Source of the DNA: Kitasatospora terrestris
GTDB taxonomy: Bacteria; Actinomycetota; Actinomycetes; Streptomycetales; Streptomycetaceae
Length of the DNA stretch: 64,000 nt
Assembly (NCBI RefSeq): GCF_039542905.1
Contig: NZ_BAABIS010000001.1
Span: 5,704,001 to 5,768,000, forward strand
Reading direction: 5' to 3'
In this document: in pieces, positions 43,505 to 52,118 of the stretch
Position numbering within the stretch: position 1 is the stretch's first letter
Layout: each line of letters begins with the position of its first letter
Position numbers and translations under genes: made by a program
Notes under the pieces: model-generated
Seen by the model: the letters and a program-made list of their open reading frames with translations, nothing else
Databases searched by the model: none
Told to the model about the DNA's origin: nothing

Positions 43505-44737
43505 TCAGGCGGCGGCCTCGCCGAAGGCCTTCGCCATCACCGGGGCGACCAGGTCGACCTGCCACTGGCGGGCGCCGAGGGCGCGCAGCGCCGTCCCGAT
43601 CGCGTCGGCGTCCGGGGTGGCCGGCGGCTCCCAGGAGACCCGGCGGACCAGGTCCGGGGTGATCAGGTTCTCGGCCGGGAGGTTGTGCTGCTCGGCGAGC
43701 GCCGTGACCGCGGCGCGCGCGGCGGAGAGCCGGGCCGCGGCCACCGGGTCCTTGTCGGCCCAGGCGCGCGGCGGGGGCGGCCCGTCGTGCGGCGCGGCGG
43801 CCGGCGGCAGCTCGTTCTCCGGGATCTCCCGGGCCCGCTGCAGCGCGGCCAGCCACTGGTCGACCTGGCGCCGGTTGGTGCGCGGGCCGAAGCCCTGGAC
43901 GGCGATCAGCGCCGGCCCGTTCAGCGGCATGGCCAGCGCGGCGTTGACGATCGAGGCGTCCGGCAGCACGCGGCCGGGGGAGACGTCCCGCTCGCGGGCG
44001 ATCCGGTCGCGGGTCAGCCACATCTCGCGGACCGCGGCGAGCTGCCGGCGGCGGCGGACCTTGTGCAGCTGGGAGGTGCGCCGCCAGGGGTCGACCCGCG
44101 GGCCGGGCCGCGGGGCGTCGACCAGCGCGGCGAACTCCTCCAGCGCCCACGGGAGCTTGCCCTGGCCGTCCAGCTCCCGCTCGAGTGCGTCGCGCAGCTC
44201 GACCAGCACCTCGACGTCCAGGGCGGCGTAGCGGAGCCAGGGCTCGGGCAGCGGGCGGGTCGACCAGTCGACCGCCGAGTGCTCCTTGGCGAGCGAGAGG
44301 CCGAGCACGCTCTCGGTCATCGGGCCGAGGCCCACCCGGGGGAAGCCGGCGAGCCGGCCGGCCAGCTCGGTGTCGAAGAGCCGGGCCGGCCGCATGCCGA
44401 CCTCGGCGAGGCAGGGCAGGTCCTGGGTCGCGGCGTGCACCACCCACTCGGTGTCGGCGAGCGCGGCGCCGAGCCCGGAGAGGTCGGGGCAGGCGATCGG
44501 GTCGATCAGCGCGGTGCCCGCGCCGGCCCGGCGGAGCTGGATCAGGTAGGCCCGCTGACCGTACCGGTAGCCGGAGGCCCGCTCGGCGTCGACCGCGACC
44601 GGGCCGGTGCCGGCGGCGAAGGCGGCCACCGTCCCGGCGAGGGCGGTGTCGTCGGCCACGACCGGTGGCAGCCCCTCCCGCGGCTCGAGGAGCGGGACCG
44701 GGGCTGTCTCTTCAGGGGCTGCTACGGCGTCGGTCAC
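43505..44737 (-). CDS. rnd: Ribonuclease D-like 3'-5' exonuclease
   Basis: The 410-residue protein has the DEDD exonuclease domain: VAVDAERASGYRYGQ (Asp-Glu), WVVHAATQDLPCL (Asp) and RYAALDVEVLVEL (Asp with the preceding Tyr region). An HRDC domain (about 215-290, REMWLTRDRIARERDVSPGRVLPDASIV) and a second helical part follow. It trims RNA 3' ends such as tRNA precursors. The GTG at 44737 follows TACCCT (44749-44744) by 6 nt; GGGGA touches the start codon and is too close to be a normal SD, so a leaderless mRNA is likely. Confidence 0.88.
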   Translation of the reverse strand: MTDAVAAPEETAPVPLLEPREGLPPVVADDTALAGTVAAFAAGTGPVAVDAERASGYRYGQRAYLIQLRRAGAGTALIDPIACPDLSGLGAALADTEWVVHAATQDLPCLAEVGMRPARLFDTELAGRLAGFPRVGLGPMTESVLGLSLAKEHSAVDWSTRPLPEPWLRYAALDVEVLVELRDALERELDGQGKLPWALEEFAALVDAPRPGPRVDPWRRTSQLHKVRRRRQLAAVREMWLTRDRIARERDVSPGRVLPDASIVNAALAMPLNGPALIAVQGFGPRTNRRQVDQWLAALQRAREIPENELPPAAAPHDGPPPPRAWADKDPVAAARLSAARAAVTALAEQHNLPAENLITPDLVRRVSWEPPATPDADAIGTALRALGARQWQVDLVAPVMAKAFGEAAA

Positions 44738-44861
44738 TCCCCAAGGGTACGACGGCCACCGCGGCCGGGAGTGTTGTCTGACTGGTCGGACCATGTTCCG
44801 ACATATGCCACGCCCTGTTTGCGGCTGTTGTCCGGACCGGCGTCCGGGCCGGACACGGCGA

Positions 44862-44890
44862 CGGCCCGGAGGAAACGTTCCTCCGGGCCG
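44862..44890 (-). terminator. Hairpin terminator after the response-regulator gene
   Basis: A perfect 13-bp stem (CGGCCCGGAGGAA and its complement) with an ACG loop starts 23 bp past the stop codon. Confidence 0.85.
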
Positions 44891-44913
44891 CCACCAGCGG
44901 GGTTGCGGAACCG

Positions 44914-45630
44914 TCAGTGGATGATTCCGGTTCGCAGGGCGACCGCCACCATGCCCGCCCGGTCACCGGTTCCGAGCTTCCGGGCGATCCGGGCGAGGTG
45001 GCTCTTCACGGTGAGCGCGGACAGCCCCATCGCGACGCCGATCGCCTTGTTGGACTGGCCCTCCGCCACCAGCCGCAAGACCTCGACCTCACGGCCGGAC
45101 AGCTCCCGGTACGCGGACGGCTGGGCGCCGGGCGCGCCGGGGGCACCCGCCGCGCCGGGCTGGCCGTGCGCACCGGGGTGGCCCGGCATGCCCGGACGGC
45201 GCATCCGCCCGGCCAGCCCGGCCGCGCCCAGCGGCATGCCCGGACGGCCCGGCATCGCGACGTTGGTGCGGGTGCCGGTGACCACGTAGCCCTTGACCCC
45301 GCCGGCCAGGGCCGAGCGGACCGCGCCGATGTCGTCGGCGGCGGACAGCGCCAGGCCGTTCGGCCAGCCCGCGGCGCGGGTCTCGGCCAGGATGGTCAGG
45401 CCGGAGCCGTCGGGCAGGTGGACGTCGGCGATGCAGATGTCGCGCGGCGTGGCGACGCGGGGCCGGGCCTCGGCGATCGAGGAGACCTCGATGACGTCGC
45501 GGACGCCGAGCGCCCACAGGTGCCGGGTGACGGTGTTCCGGACGCGGGGATCAGCGATGACCACCATGGCGGTGGGCTTCGTCGGACGGTAGGCCACCAC
45601 ATTTGCGGGGTGCTCGAGAAGGACCGACAC
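44914..45630 (-). CDS. LuxR/NarL-type response regulator with collagen-like linker
   Basis: A 238-residue protein. The N-terminal receiver-like domain (about 18-120) has IADVHLPDGSGLTIL with a phosphorylatable Asp and the usual KGYVVTG end. The C-terminal LuxR HTH (about 172-238) is LSGREVEVLRLVAEGQSNKAIGVAMGLSALTVKSHLARIARKLG. Between them lies an unusual Gly-Pro-Met/Ala linker (about 125-173, e.g. RRPGMPGHPGAHGQPGAAGA) with collagen-type Gly-X-Y spacing. No histidine kinase is adjacent, so it is an orphan regulator. AGGAGG lies 4 nt before the GTG start. Confidence 0.85.
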   Translation of the reverse strand: MSVLLEHPANVVAYRPTKPTAMVVIADPRVRNTVTRHLWALGVRDVIEVSSIAEARPRVATPRDICIADVHLPDGSGLTILAETRAAGWPNGLALSAADDIGAVRSALAGGVKGYVVTGTRTNVAMPGRPGMPLGAAGLAGRMRRPGMPGHPGAHGQPGAAGAPGAPGAQPSAYRELSGREVEVLRLVAEGQSNKAIGVAMGLSALTVKSHLARIARKLGTGDRAGMVAVALRTGIIH

Positions 45631-45957
45631 CAGGCCTCCTGTAGGGAGTGGCGGACGTCAGCTCCTCGTCACCGCCCTCTGGCCTGGGGGCGCTCGGAGT
45701 GTTCCGCATTTGGAAAGGGTCACTGACACCTTCGGCATCAACCGTGCCCGCCTTTAGCGGGTGATCACGATCTAGTGAGTAACAATACGGACAAATCGCG
45801 CAGATGACCGGTACGACATGCCCGGGATTCGTACGTTTTCGATCGGAACATGACGCGCGACGGTCAGGATCGGGCAGGGAATTGACACGGAGTGCGACAC
45901 AAGTCACACTCCGTCAGTCCTGCGGGTGGCGCGCCGCTGATCGTGGGCGGCTGTCCC
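45631..45957. other. Gene-free region upstream of the response-regulator gene
   Basis: These 327 bp hold no credible gene. The middle (about 45741-45880) is AT-richer than the rest of the window, with TAGTGAGTAACAATACGG and TACGTTTTCGATCGGAAC. It is probably a complex promoter for the minus-strand regulator, and it also contains the 3' end signals of the DUF3000 gene (45887-45914). Confidence 0.5.
45887..45914 (-). terminator. Inverted repeat, possible terminator of the DUF3000 gene
   Basis: ACGGAGTG and CACTCCGT pair perfectly around a 12-nt loop that itself contains GAC/GTC. It lies about 44 bp past the DUF3000 stop codon. It could also be an operator for the divergent side. Confidence 0.45.
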
Positions 45958-46608
45958 TCAGTGGGGGCGCGGCCGGCGACGGGCCGGCATTGGAACCACT
46001 CCGCCGAGTGACGCGGCGTCGGGCAGCGGCAGCGGGCCGGCGGCGGTCGGCGGCAGGCCCGCGCAGGTGCACAGCAGGTCGCCCCAGGCCGCCAGGTGCC
46101 GCTCGAAGCGGCCGTCCGACGGTGTCCAGGACGCCCGCAGCTCGATCTCGGTGGACGCGCCGCGCTCCGCCAGCGCCCCGAAGGACTGCGAGTGGCAGCG
46201 GGTCACCGTGCCGCTCGGCTCGGCGTACCCGGCGCCGTGCGCCTGCAGCGCGTCCAGCAGCCAGGCCCAGCCGACCTCGGAGAGCACCGGGTCGCCGGCC
46301 ATCTCCGGCTCCAGTTCGGCCCGGGCCATGGTGACCACCCGGAAGTCCCCCCGCCAGGGCTCCTGCCCGGCCGGGTCGTGCAGCAGCACCAGCGTGCCGT
46401 CCGCCAGCTCCTCGCCGTCCACCTCGACGGTCGCCGACAGCGCGAAGGCGTACGGGGCGAGCCGGCGCGGTGCCGGGGCGGGCGCGATCACCAGTTCGGG
46501 GCGCAGCCGTGCCGAGCCCAACGCCTCGACGGCCTCCCGGAACTCGATCGGCGCCGCCTCCTTGCCCGTTCCGCCACCCTGTGCGGATTGCCCGCCGACC
46601 GTTGCCAT
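45958..46608 (-). CDS. DUF3000 family protein
   Basis: The 216-residue soluble protein is of the actinobacterial DUF3000 family, recognised by REAVEALGSARLRPELVIAPAPAPRRLAPYAFALSATV near the N-terminus, LVLLHDPAGQEPWRGDFRVVTMARAELEPEMA in the middle, and SWTPSDGRFERHLAAWGDLLCTCAGLPP near the end. No function is known. It stands just upstream of, and divergent from, hemE (155-bp gap), a conserved pairing in Streptomyces. TAGGCT (46621-46616) precedes the ATG by 7 nt without an SD, so transcription is probably leaderless. Confidence 0.85.
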   Translation of the reverse strand: MATVGGQSAQGGGTGKEAAPIEFREAVEALGSARLRPELVIAPAPAPRRLAPYAFALSATVEVDGEELADGTLVLLHDPAGQEPWRGDFRVVTMARAELEPEMAGDPVLSEVGWAWLLDALQAHGAGYAEPSGTVTRCHSQSFGALAERGASTEIELRASWTPSDGRFERHLAAWGDLLCTCAGLPPTAAGPLPLPDAASLGGVVPMPARRRPRPH

Positions 46609-46763
46609 GTCCGGAAGCCTAGGTGCCCGGAGCGCTCATTCCGAGCACTTTCGTGTACGCGGCGTGCCGAAAGGCCGTCCGGAAGCGGTCCGGAGGAACC
46701 CCTGGAGGAACCCACGACCTGCACGAAGCGGGACGGGCGGGCGGTGCGTGCGAAGATTTGCCC

Positions 46764-47858
46764 GTGAGTGAGACTTCCGCAGCCCCCACCGGTCAGCAGC
46801 CCGAGGCCGCCGCGCGTCGCGGCGCCGCCCACGACTCCGTCTTCCTGCGCGCCGCCCGATTCGAGCCGGTGCCGCACACCCCGGTGTGGTTCATGCGCCA
46901 GGCCGGCCGCTCGCTGCCCGAGTACCTGAAGGTGCGCGAGGGCATCCCGATGCTCGAGTCCTGCATGCGGCCGGAGCTGGTCAAGGAGATCACCCTGCAG
47001 CCGGTCCGCCGGCACAAGGTGGACGCCGCGATCTTCTTCTCCGACATCGTCGTCCCGCTCAAGGCGGTCGGCATCGACGTCGACATCAAGCCCGGTGTCG
47101 GCCCGGTCATCGCCGACCCGATCCGCACCGCCGAGGACCTCCGGCGGCTGCGTCCGCTCGAGCCCGACGACATGCCGTACATCACCGAGGCGGTCGGCCT
47201 GCTCGTCGACGAGCTCGGCAGCACCCCGCTGATCGGCTTCGCCGGCGCCCCCTTCACCCTGGCCAGCTACCTGGTCGAGGGCGGGCCCTCGCGGACGTAC
47301 GAGAACACCAAGGCCATGATGTACGGCGAGCCCGAGCTGTGGGCCGCCCTGGTCGACCGGCTGGCGGAGATCACCGCCGCCTTCCTGAAGATCCAGATCG
47401 AGGCCGGTGCCTCGGCCGTCCAGCTCTTCGACTCCTGGGCCGGCGCGCTCGCCCCCGACGAGTACCGCCGCTCGGTGCTGCCCGCCTCCACCAAGGTCTT
47501 CGACGCGGTCACCCCGTACGGCGTGCCGAAGATCCACTTCGGTGTCAACACCGGCGAACTGCTCGGCCTAATGGGCCAGGCCGGCGCCGACATCGTCGGC
47601 GTCGACTGGCGGGTCCCGCTCAACGTCGCCGCCGACCGGGTCGGCCCCGGCAAGGGCCTGCAGGGCAACCTCGACCCCGCCGTCCTCTACGCCCCCACCC
47701 ACGTCGTGGAGACCAAGGCCCGCGAGGTGCTGCACGCCGCCCAGGCGATCGGCGACAGCGGCCACATCTTCAACCTCGGCCACGGCGTCATGCCGAGCAT
47801 GGACCCGGACGCGCTGACCCGCCTGGTCGCCTTCGTCCACGAGGCCAGCGCCCGCTGA
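46764..47858 (+). CDS. hemE: Uroporphyrinogen decarboxylase
   Basis: The 364-residue enzyme converts uroporphyrinogen III to coproporphyrinogen III in haem synthesis. It has the N-terminal signature [16 protein letters not shown] and [28 protein letters not shown], with the catalytic Asp in FFSDI. Later come [17 protein letters not shown] and [15 protein letters not shown]. The GTG start lacks a clear SD. hemG and hemQ lie about 1.2 kb downstream on the same strand, separated by the opposite-strand lipoprotein gene. Confidence 0.95.
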   Translation: MSETSAAPTGQQPEAAARRGAAHDSVFLRAARFEPVPHTPVWFMRQAGRSLPEYLKVREGIPMLESCMRPELVKEITLQPVRRHKVDAAIFFSDIVVPLKAVGIDVDIKPGVGPVIADPIRTAEDLRRLRPLEPDDMPYITEAVGLLVDELGSTPLIGFAGAPFTLASYLVEGGPSRTYENTKAMMYGEPELWAALVDRLAEITAAFLKIQIEAGASAVQLFDSWAGALAPDEYRRSVLPASTKVFDAVTPYGVPKIHFGVNTGELLGLMGQAGADIVGVDWRVPLNVAADRVGPGKGLQGNLDPAVLYAPTHVVETKAREVLHAAQAIGDSGHIFNLGHGVMPSMDPDALTRLVAFVHEASAR

Positions 47859-47865
47859 CCCGGCC

Positions 47866-47895
47866 GCCGGGCGGGGGCGTCGGCCCCCACCCGGC
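47866..47895. terminator. Bidirectional terminator between hemE and the DUF4349 gene
   Basis: GCCGGGCGGGGGC pairs with GCCCCCACCCGGC (one mismatch) around GTCG. It fills the gap between the two convergent stop codons. Confidence 0.75.
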
Positions 47896-47900
47896 GCGGC

Positions 47901-48896
47901 TCACCGCCGCTCGGCCGCGTCCGGCTGCCCGGCCGGCTCCTCCTGCGGCTGCTCCGGCCCCGGCTCCGGGTGCTCCGACCGCTGGGCCGGCAGCGCCGGC
48001 CGCCGACGGGCACCGCGCCGCAGCCACCACACCAGGCCCAGCAGCGGCGCCGCCACCAGCAGGAACGGCGCGATCGCCGCCAGCGCCATCAGCAGCACCT
48101 TCACCACGGTCACCAGCGCGTCCCAGCCGCCCGACAGCGCACCGCCCACCGATGCCCAGAAGCCCTTCTCGGGCTCGGCCGCCGGCAGCGACGGCTTCGC
48201 GCGCTCCGCCACCAGCCGCAGCGTCACCGTCGACAGCGAGGTCCGCGCCGCCAGCTCCTGCTGCTGCCGCTGCAGGCTCTCCAGGTCCGCCTCACGGCGG
48301 GTCAGCTCGCCCTCCAGCGAGACCACCTCGGCCAGCGACTTCGCCTCCGCCATCAGCGCCCGCACCCGGTCCACGCTGGCGCGCTGCGACTTCAGCCGGC
48401 TCTCCACGTCCGCCACCTGCTGGGTGACGTCGTCCGCCTGGCTGTTCAGGTCCAGCGTGGCGCCGAGCGCCGCCAGCGCGTCCAGCGTCCTGCGGTGCTC
48501 CGCGGACGGCACCTTCAGGGTCAGCGTGGTGCCGTCCACCGCGCCGTCCCCGCGGCCGTTCGAACTCTCGCCCGACACGTAGCCGCCCGCCGCCTCCAGC
48601 AGCGCCAGCGCCTTGCCGCGCGCCGTCGCCACGTTCTCCACCCGGACGGTCAGCTGCGCCTTGTACGCGATCACCCGCGGCGCCGCGGGGGCGACCGTCC
48701 CGGCGTCCTTCGCCGCCGGTCCGCCGCTCGCCGCGGCCTTCTCCCCGCCCGCCGCCTGCGGCGCCGCCGCGCCGTTCGCCACCGCGGGCTTCGCGGCGTC
48801 GCTGGAGCTCGTCCCGCCCCCGGCGCTGCAGCCGCCCGCCAGCACCACCGCCGCGACCGCCGCCGCCACCGCAACTCTCCGGCCCCGCACGTCCAT
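47901..48896 (-). CDS. DUF4349 lipoprotein
   Basis: The 331-residue lipoprotein has lipobox VLAGGC, lipidated at Cys23, a long Ala/Gly/Ser linker, and a DUF4349 domain (about 75-300). That domain includes KAQLTVRVENVATARGKALALLEAAGGYVSGES and a central coiled coil (about 165-225, VADVESRLKSQRASVDRVRALMAEAKSLAEVVSLEGEL). One transmembrane helix follows near residue 275, then a basic patch and a Pro/Glu-rich cytoplasmic tail. It is therefore tethered at both ends. Its role is unknown; a link to envelope stress or transport is only a guess. Confidence 0.85.
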   Translation of the reverse strand: MDVRGRRVAVAAAVAAVVLAGGCSAGGGTSSSDAAKPAVANGAAAPQAAGGEKAAASGGPAAKDAGTVAPAAPRVIAYKAQLTVRVENVATARGKALALLEAAGGYVSGESSNGRGDGAVDGTTLTLKVPSAEHRRTLDALAALGATLDLNSQADDVTQQVADVESRLKSQRASVDRVRALMAEAKSLAEVVSLEGELTRREADLESLQRQQQELAARTSLSTVTLRLVAERAKPSLPAAEPEKGFWASVGGALSGGWDALVTVVKVLLMALAAIAPFLLVAAPLLGLVWWLRRGARRRPALPAQRSEHPEPGPEQPQEEPAGQPDAAERR

Positions 48897-49089
48897 TCGC
48901 TCTCCCCCTCGCCTCGGCGCACGCCCCTCGCGCACCCCGTCCACCCTTGGACGGCCCGACCCCCGCACCGGATCCCACCCGCCCGGTACCGGCTCGATCA
49001 CATCCCGGCCACACCCCGGTCTCGGGCTCGTGGTCGAGCTCGACGCGCTGGTGCAGGGGAAGCGGGTAAAGGCTGAGAGACTGCCGGGC

Positions 49090-50499
49090 ATGGCAGAACC
49101 TCATGTCGTGGTGGTCGGTGGCGGGATCGCGGGGCTCGCGGCGGCGGTGTTCCTGAGCGCGGGGCCCCGCCGGGTGACGCTGCTGGAGGCGTCCGGGCGG
49201 GTCGGCGGGAAGCTGCGGGCCGGGGAGGTCGGCGGGGTCCGGGTGGACCTCGGGGCCGAGTCGGTGCTGGCCCGGCGGCCCGAGGCGGTGGAGCTCGCCC
49301 GGCTGGTGGGCCTGGGGGAGGAGCTGGAGCCGCCGAGCACCGCCAGGGCGGCGATCTGGACCGGCGGGGGGCTGCGGCCCATCCCCACCGGCCAGGTGAT
49401 GGGTGTCCCCGGCGACCTGGAGGCGCTGGCCGCGTCCGGGGTGCTCTCGGCGGAGGGCCTGGAGCGGGCCCGGCACGAGCGCCCGACCGGACCGGTCGCC
49501 GACGACGTCCCGCTCGGCGCGTACGTCGGCGCCGCGCTCGGCCCCGAGGTGGTGCAGCGGCTGGTCGAGCCGCTGCTCGGCGGCGTGTACGCGGGCCGGA
49601 CCGACCAGCTGTCGCTGCGCGCGGCCGTGCCGCAGCTGCTGGCGATCGCCCGCGCGGGCGGCTCGCTGGTGGCCGGGGTCCGTGAGCTGACCTCCCGGGC
49701 GGCGGCGGCCGGCCCGGTCTTCCAGGGTCTGCGCGGCGGCCTGGGCACCCTGCCCGAGGCGGCCGAGGCCCATCTGCGCAAGGCCGGGGTGGACCTGCGC
49801 ACCGACCACCCGGTCGACGAGCTGCGCCGGACGCCGACGGGCTGGCGGGTGGCCTCCGGCGGCTCGGTGCTGGAGGCGGACGCCGTGGTGCTGGCGGTGC
49901 CGGCGCCGCAGGCCGCCCGGCTGGTCGAGGCCGAGCTGCCGGGCGCGGCGGCCGAGCTGCGGCAGGTCGAGTACGCGGGGATGGCGCTGGTGACGATGGC
50001 GTTCCGCCGCGCGGACCTGGCCGACAGCCCGCTGACCGGCAGCGGCTTCCTGGTCCCGCCGGTGGACGGCCGGCAGATCAAGGCCTCCACCTTCTCCTCC
50101 AACAAGTGGGGCTGGCTGGCGCGTTCCGCGCCGGACGCCTTCCTGCTGCGCACCTCGCTCGGCCGGCACCGCGAGGAGGCCGCGCTGGACCTCCCGGACG
50201 AGGAGCTGGTGGCCCGCTCGCTGGCGGACCTCGGCGCGGCGGTCGGCCTGCGGGCCACCCCGTACGCGACCGCGGTGACCCGGTGGCGCGGCGGGCTGCC
50301 GCAGTACCCGGTGGGCCACCTGGAGCGGGTCGAGCGGATCCGCGCCCAGGTCGCGGGCGTCGGCGGACTGGCCGTCTGCGGCGCCGCGTACGACGGCGTG
50401 GGCATCCCCGCCGTGATCGCCAGTGCCCGGCGCGCGGTCGACGGGTTGTCGACCCCGACGGCGGGCGGACCCGTCGCAGAAGGGACAATGGGCGCATGA
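49090..50499 (+). CDS. hemG: Coproporphyrinogen III / protoporphyrinogen oxidase
   Basis: The 469-residue FAD enzyme begins [21 protein letters not shown] (dinucleotide-binding motif) followed by [28 protein letters not shown]. It ends [26 protein letters not shown], typical of HemY/CgoX. In actinobacteria this enzyme oxidises coproporphyrinogen III to coproporphyrin III. HemQ follows, and its start overlaps this stop as ATGA, so the two are translationally coupled. It is cytoplasmic or membrane-associated. It is also called hemY or cgoX. Confidence 0.92.
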   Translation: MAEPHVVVVGGGIAGLAAAVFLSAGPRRVTLLEASGRVGGKLRAGEVGGVRVDLGAESVLARRPEAVELARLVGLGEELEPPSTARAAIWTGGGLRPIPTGQVMGVPGDLEALAASGVLSAEGLERARHERPTGPVADDVPLGAYVGAALGPEVVQRLVEPLLGGVYAGRTDQLSLRAAVPQLLAIARAGGSLVAGVRELTSRAAAAGPVFQGLRGGLGTLPEAAEAHLRKAGVDLRTDHPVDELRRTPTGWRVASGGSVLEADAVVLAVPAPQAARLVEAELPGAAAELRQVEYAGMALVTMAFRRADLADSPLTGSGFLVPPVDGRQIKASTFSSNKWGWLARSAPDAFLLRTSLGRHREEAALDLPDEELVARSLADLGAAVGLRATPYATAVTRWRGGLPQYPVGHLERVERIRAQVAGVGGLAVCGAAYDGVGIPAVIASARRAVDGLSTPTAGGPVAEGTMGA

Positions 50500-51206
50500 C
50501 CGATAGCACTGAGCAGCCCGTGAAGAAGAAGGCCCGCGACCTCAACCAGGTCATCCGCTACACCATGTGGTCGGTGTTCAAGCTCAAGGGTGACCTCCCC
50601 GAGGACCGCGCCGCCCTGGCCGCCGAGGTCGACGAGCTGTTCGAGCAGCTGGCCGCGAAGGACGTCACCGTCCGCGGCACCTACGACGTGTCCGGCCTGC
50701 GCGCCGACGCGGACGTCATGGTCTGGTGGCACGCGGAGAACTCCGACGACCTGCAGGAGGCGTACAACCGCTTCCGCCGCACCGCCGTCGGCCGCCTGCT
50801 GGAGCCGGTCTGGTCGAACATGGCGCTGCACCGCCCCGCCGAGTTCAACAAGTCGCACATCCCCGCGTTCCTCGCCGACGAGCGGGCCCGCGACTACGTG
50901 TGCGTGTACCCCTTCGTGCGTTCCTACGAGTGGTACCTGCTGCCGGACGAGGAGCGCCGGGCGATGCTCGCCGAGCACGGCATGATGGCCCGCGGCTACC
51001 CGGACGTCCGCGCCAACACCGTCGCCTCCTTCGCGCTCGGCGACTACGAGTGGCTGCTCGCCTTCGAGGCGGACGAGCTGCACCGGATCGTCGACCTGAT
51101 GCGCGACCTGCGCCCCTCCCGGGCCCGCCTGCACGTCCGCGAAGAGGTCCCGTTCTTCACCGGCCGCCGCAAGCCGGTCGCCGAGCTGCTCAACGGCCTG
51201 GCGTAA
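50496..51206 (+). CDS. hemQ: Coproheme decarboxylase HemQ (chlorite-dismutase fold)
   Basis: The 236-residue protein turns coproheme III into haem b by two oxidative decarboxylations, the last step of the coproporphyrin-dependent pathway. Recognisable parts are [16 protein letters not shown] at the N-terminus, [64 protein letters not shown] (with the likely haem-ligand His in AEHG), and [27 protein letters not shown]. It overlaps hemG by four bases. A bidirectional terminator follows. Confidence 0.95.
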   Translation: MTDSTEQPVKKKARDLNQVIRYTMWSVFKLKGDLPEDRAALAAEVDELFEQLAAKDVTVRGTYDVSGLRADADVMVWWHAENSDDLQEAYNRFRRTAVGRLLEPVWSNMALHRPAEFNKSHIPAFLADERARDYVCVYPFVRSYEWYLLPDEERRAMLAEHGMMARGYPDVRANTVASFALGDYEWLLAFEADELHRIVDLMRDLRPSRARLHVREEVPFFTGRRKPVAELLNGLA

Positions 51207-51238
51207 CGGCCCTCACGGCCTCGCGCGCGGAGCGCCGA

Positions 51239-51264
51239 CGGTCGGGGGCAGCGGCCCCCGACCG
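51239..51264. terminator. Bidirectional terminator between hemQ and the TIGR04222 operon
   Basis: A perfect 11-bp stem (CGGTCGGGGGC and its complement) with an AGCG loop lies between two convergent stop codons. Confidence 0.85.
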
Positions 51265-51265
51265 C

Positions 51266-52039
51266 TCAGCCGCGGAGCGCGGCGCGCAGCCTCGCGTCGG
51301 GAACGGCGTCGGGGCCGACCATCGCGACGGCGGTGAGGAGCTCGCGCTCGGCGTCGTCCGCCGGCCCGTACTGGCGGGGGATCCGGGCCGTCCGCAGCAC
51401 CTCCTGGCCGGCGGGGGCGGCCCACGCGGTGTAGGCGTGCACGTCGACCCGGGCCATCAGCAGCGTCCCGCCGGTGAGCACCAGCGGCAGCGCGAACCAG
51501 GCGACGGTCGCCCCGGCCTGCCCGCTGCCGGGGGCGGCCAGCACCAGCGCCGCGACCAGCAGCCCGGTGGCCAGCAGCAGCGCGTGCCGGACCTGACGGA
51601 TGGCCAGCAGCGCACTCTCCCGGACGGTCGCCGGAGTGGCGAGACCGGCCATGGTCAGCCGCTCGCCGATGTCGCGGACGGTGGGGTGGGCGGCGAGCGC
51701 GGCCCGCAGCGCGGCCGTCCGGCACTGCCCTTCGGGGCCGATCTCGCCGATCAGCGCGCGTTCCAGCCGGCTACGCCCCTGCGGGTCGACGACGGTGGTC
51801 CAACCGGTGTGGGCGAGGTGCAGGCGCCCCCGCCCGGCCATCCGGACGAGGGCGAGGTCGACCACCCGGGTGGGGCCGCCGGCCAGGTAGGCGGTCTCGA
51901 ACAGACCGACGCCGACGGCCTCCTCCGGCCGGGCCGGACCGATCGCGGACAGCGAGTCTGCCGTGGCGGCGACCCGGACCAGCCGCAGGCAGGAGAACAC
52001 TGCGGCGGCACAGGCCGGAATCAGGAGGATCACCCACAT
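51266..52039 (-). CDS. TIGR04222 domain membrane protein, tail-less paralogue
   Basis: The 257-residue protein has an N-terminal helix (MWVILLIPACAAAVFSCL) and the TIGR04222 domain (FETAYLAGGPTRVVDLALVRMAGRGRLHLA). Two further helices lie near residues 133-180, followed by a soluble part ending DARLRAALRG. It is the paralogue of the gene at 52119-53159 and ends exactly where that protein's Cys-rich tail begins. It is the last gene of the DUF692 operon. The ATG has no good ribosome site within the 79-bp gap. It may hold or chaperone the tailed paralogue, but that is conjecture. Confidence 0.75.
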   Translation of the reverse strand: MWVILLIPACAAAVFSCLRLVRVAATADSLSAIGPARPEEAVGVGLFETAYLAGGPTRVVDLALVRMAGRGRLHLAHTGWTTVVDPQGRSRLERALIGEIGPEGQCRTAALRAALAAHPTVRDIGERLTMAGLATPATVRESALLAIRQVRHALLLATGLLVAALVLAAPGSGQAGATVAWFALPLVLTGGTLLMARVDVHAYTAWAAPAGQEVLRTARIPRQYGPADDAERELLTAVAMVGPDAVPDARLRAALRG

Positions 52040-52118
52040 GGGATTTTTCTAGACCCGTCCGGCTCCCCGGGAAACGGAACCCCGGGTCGCGATACCGAAC
52101 TGTGACCGCCGGCCGCGG

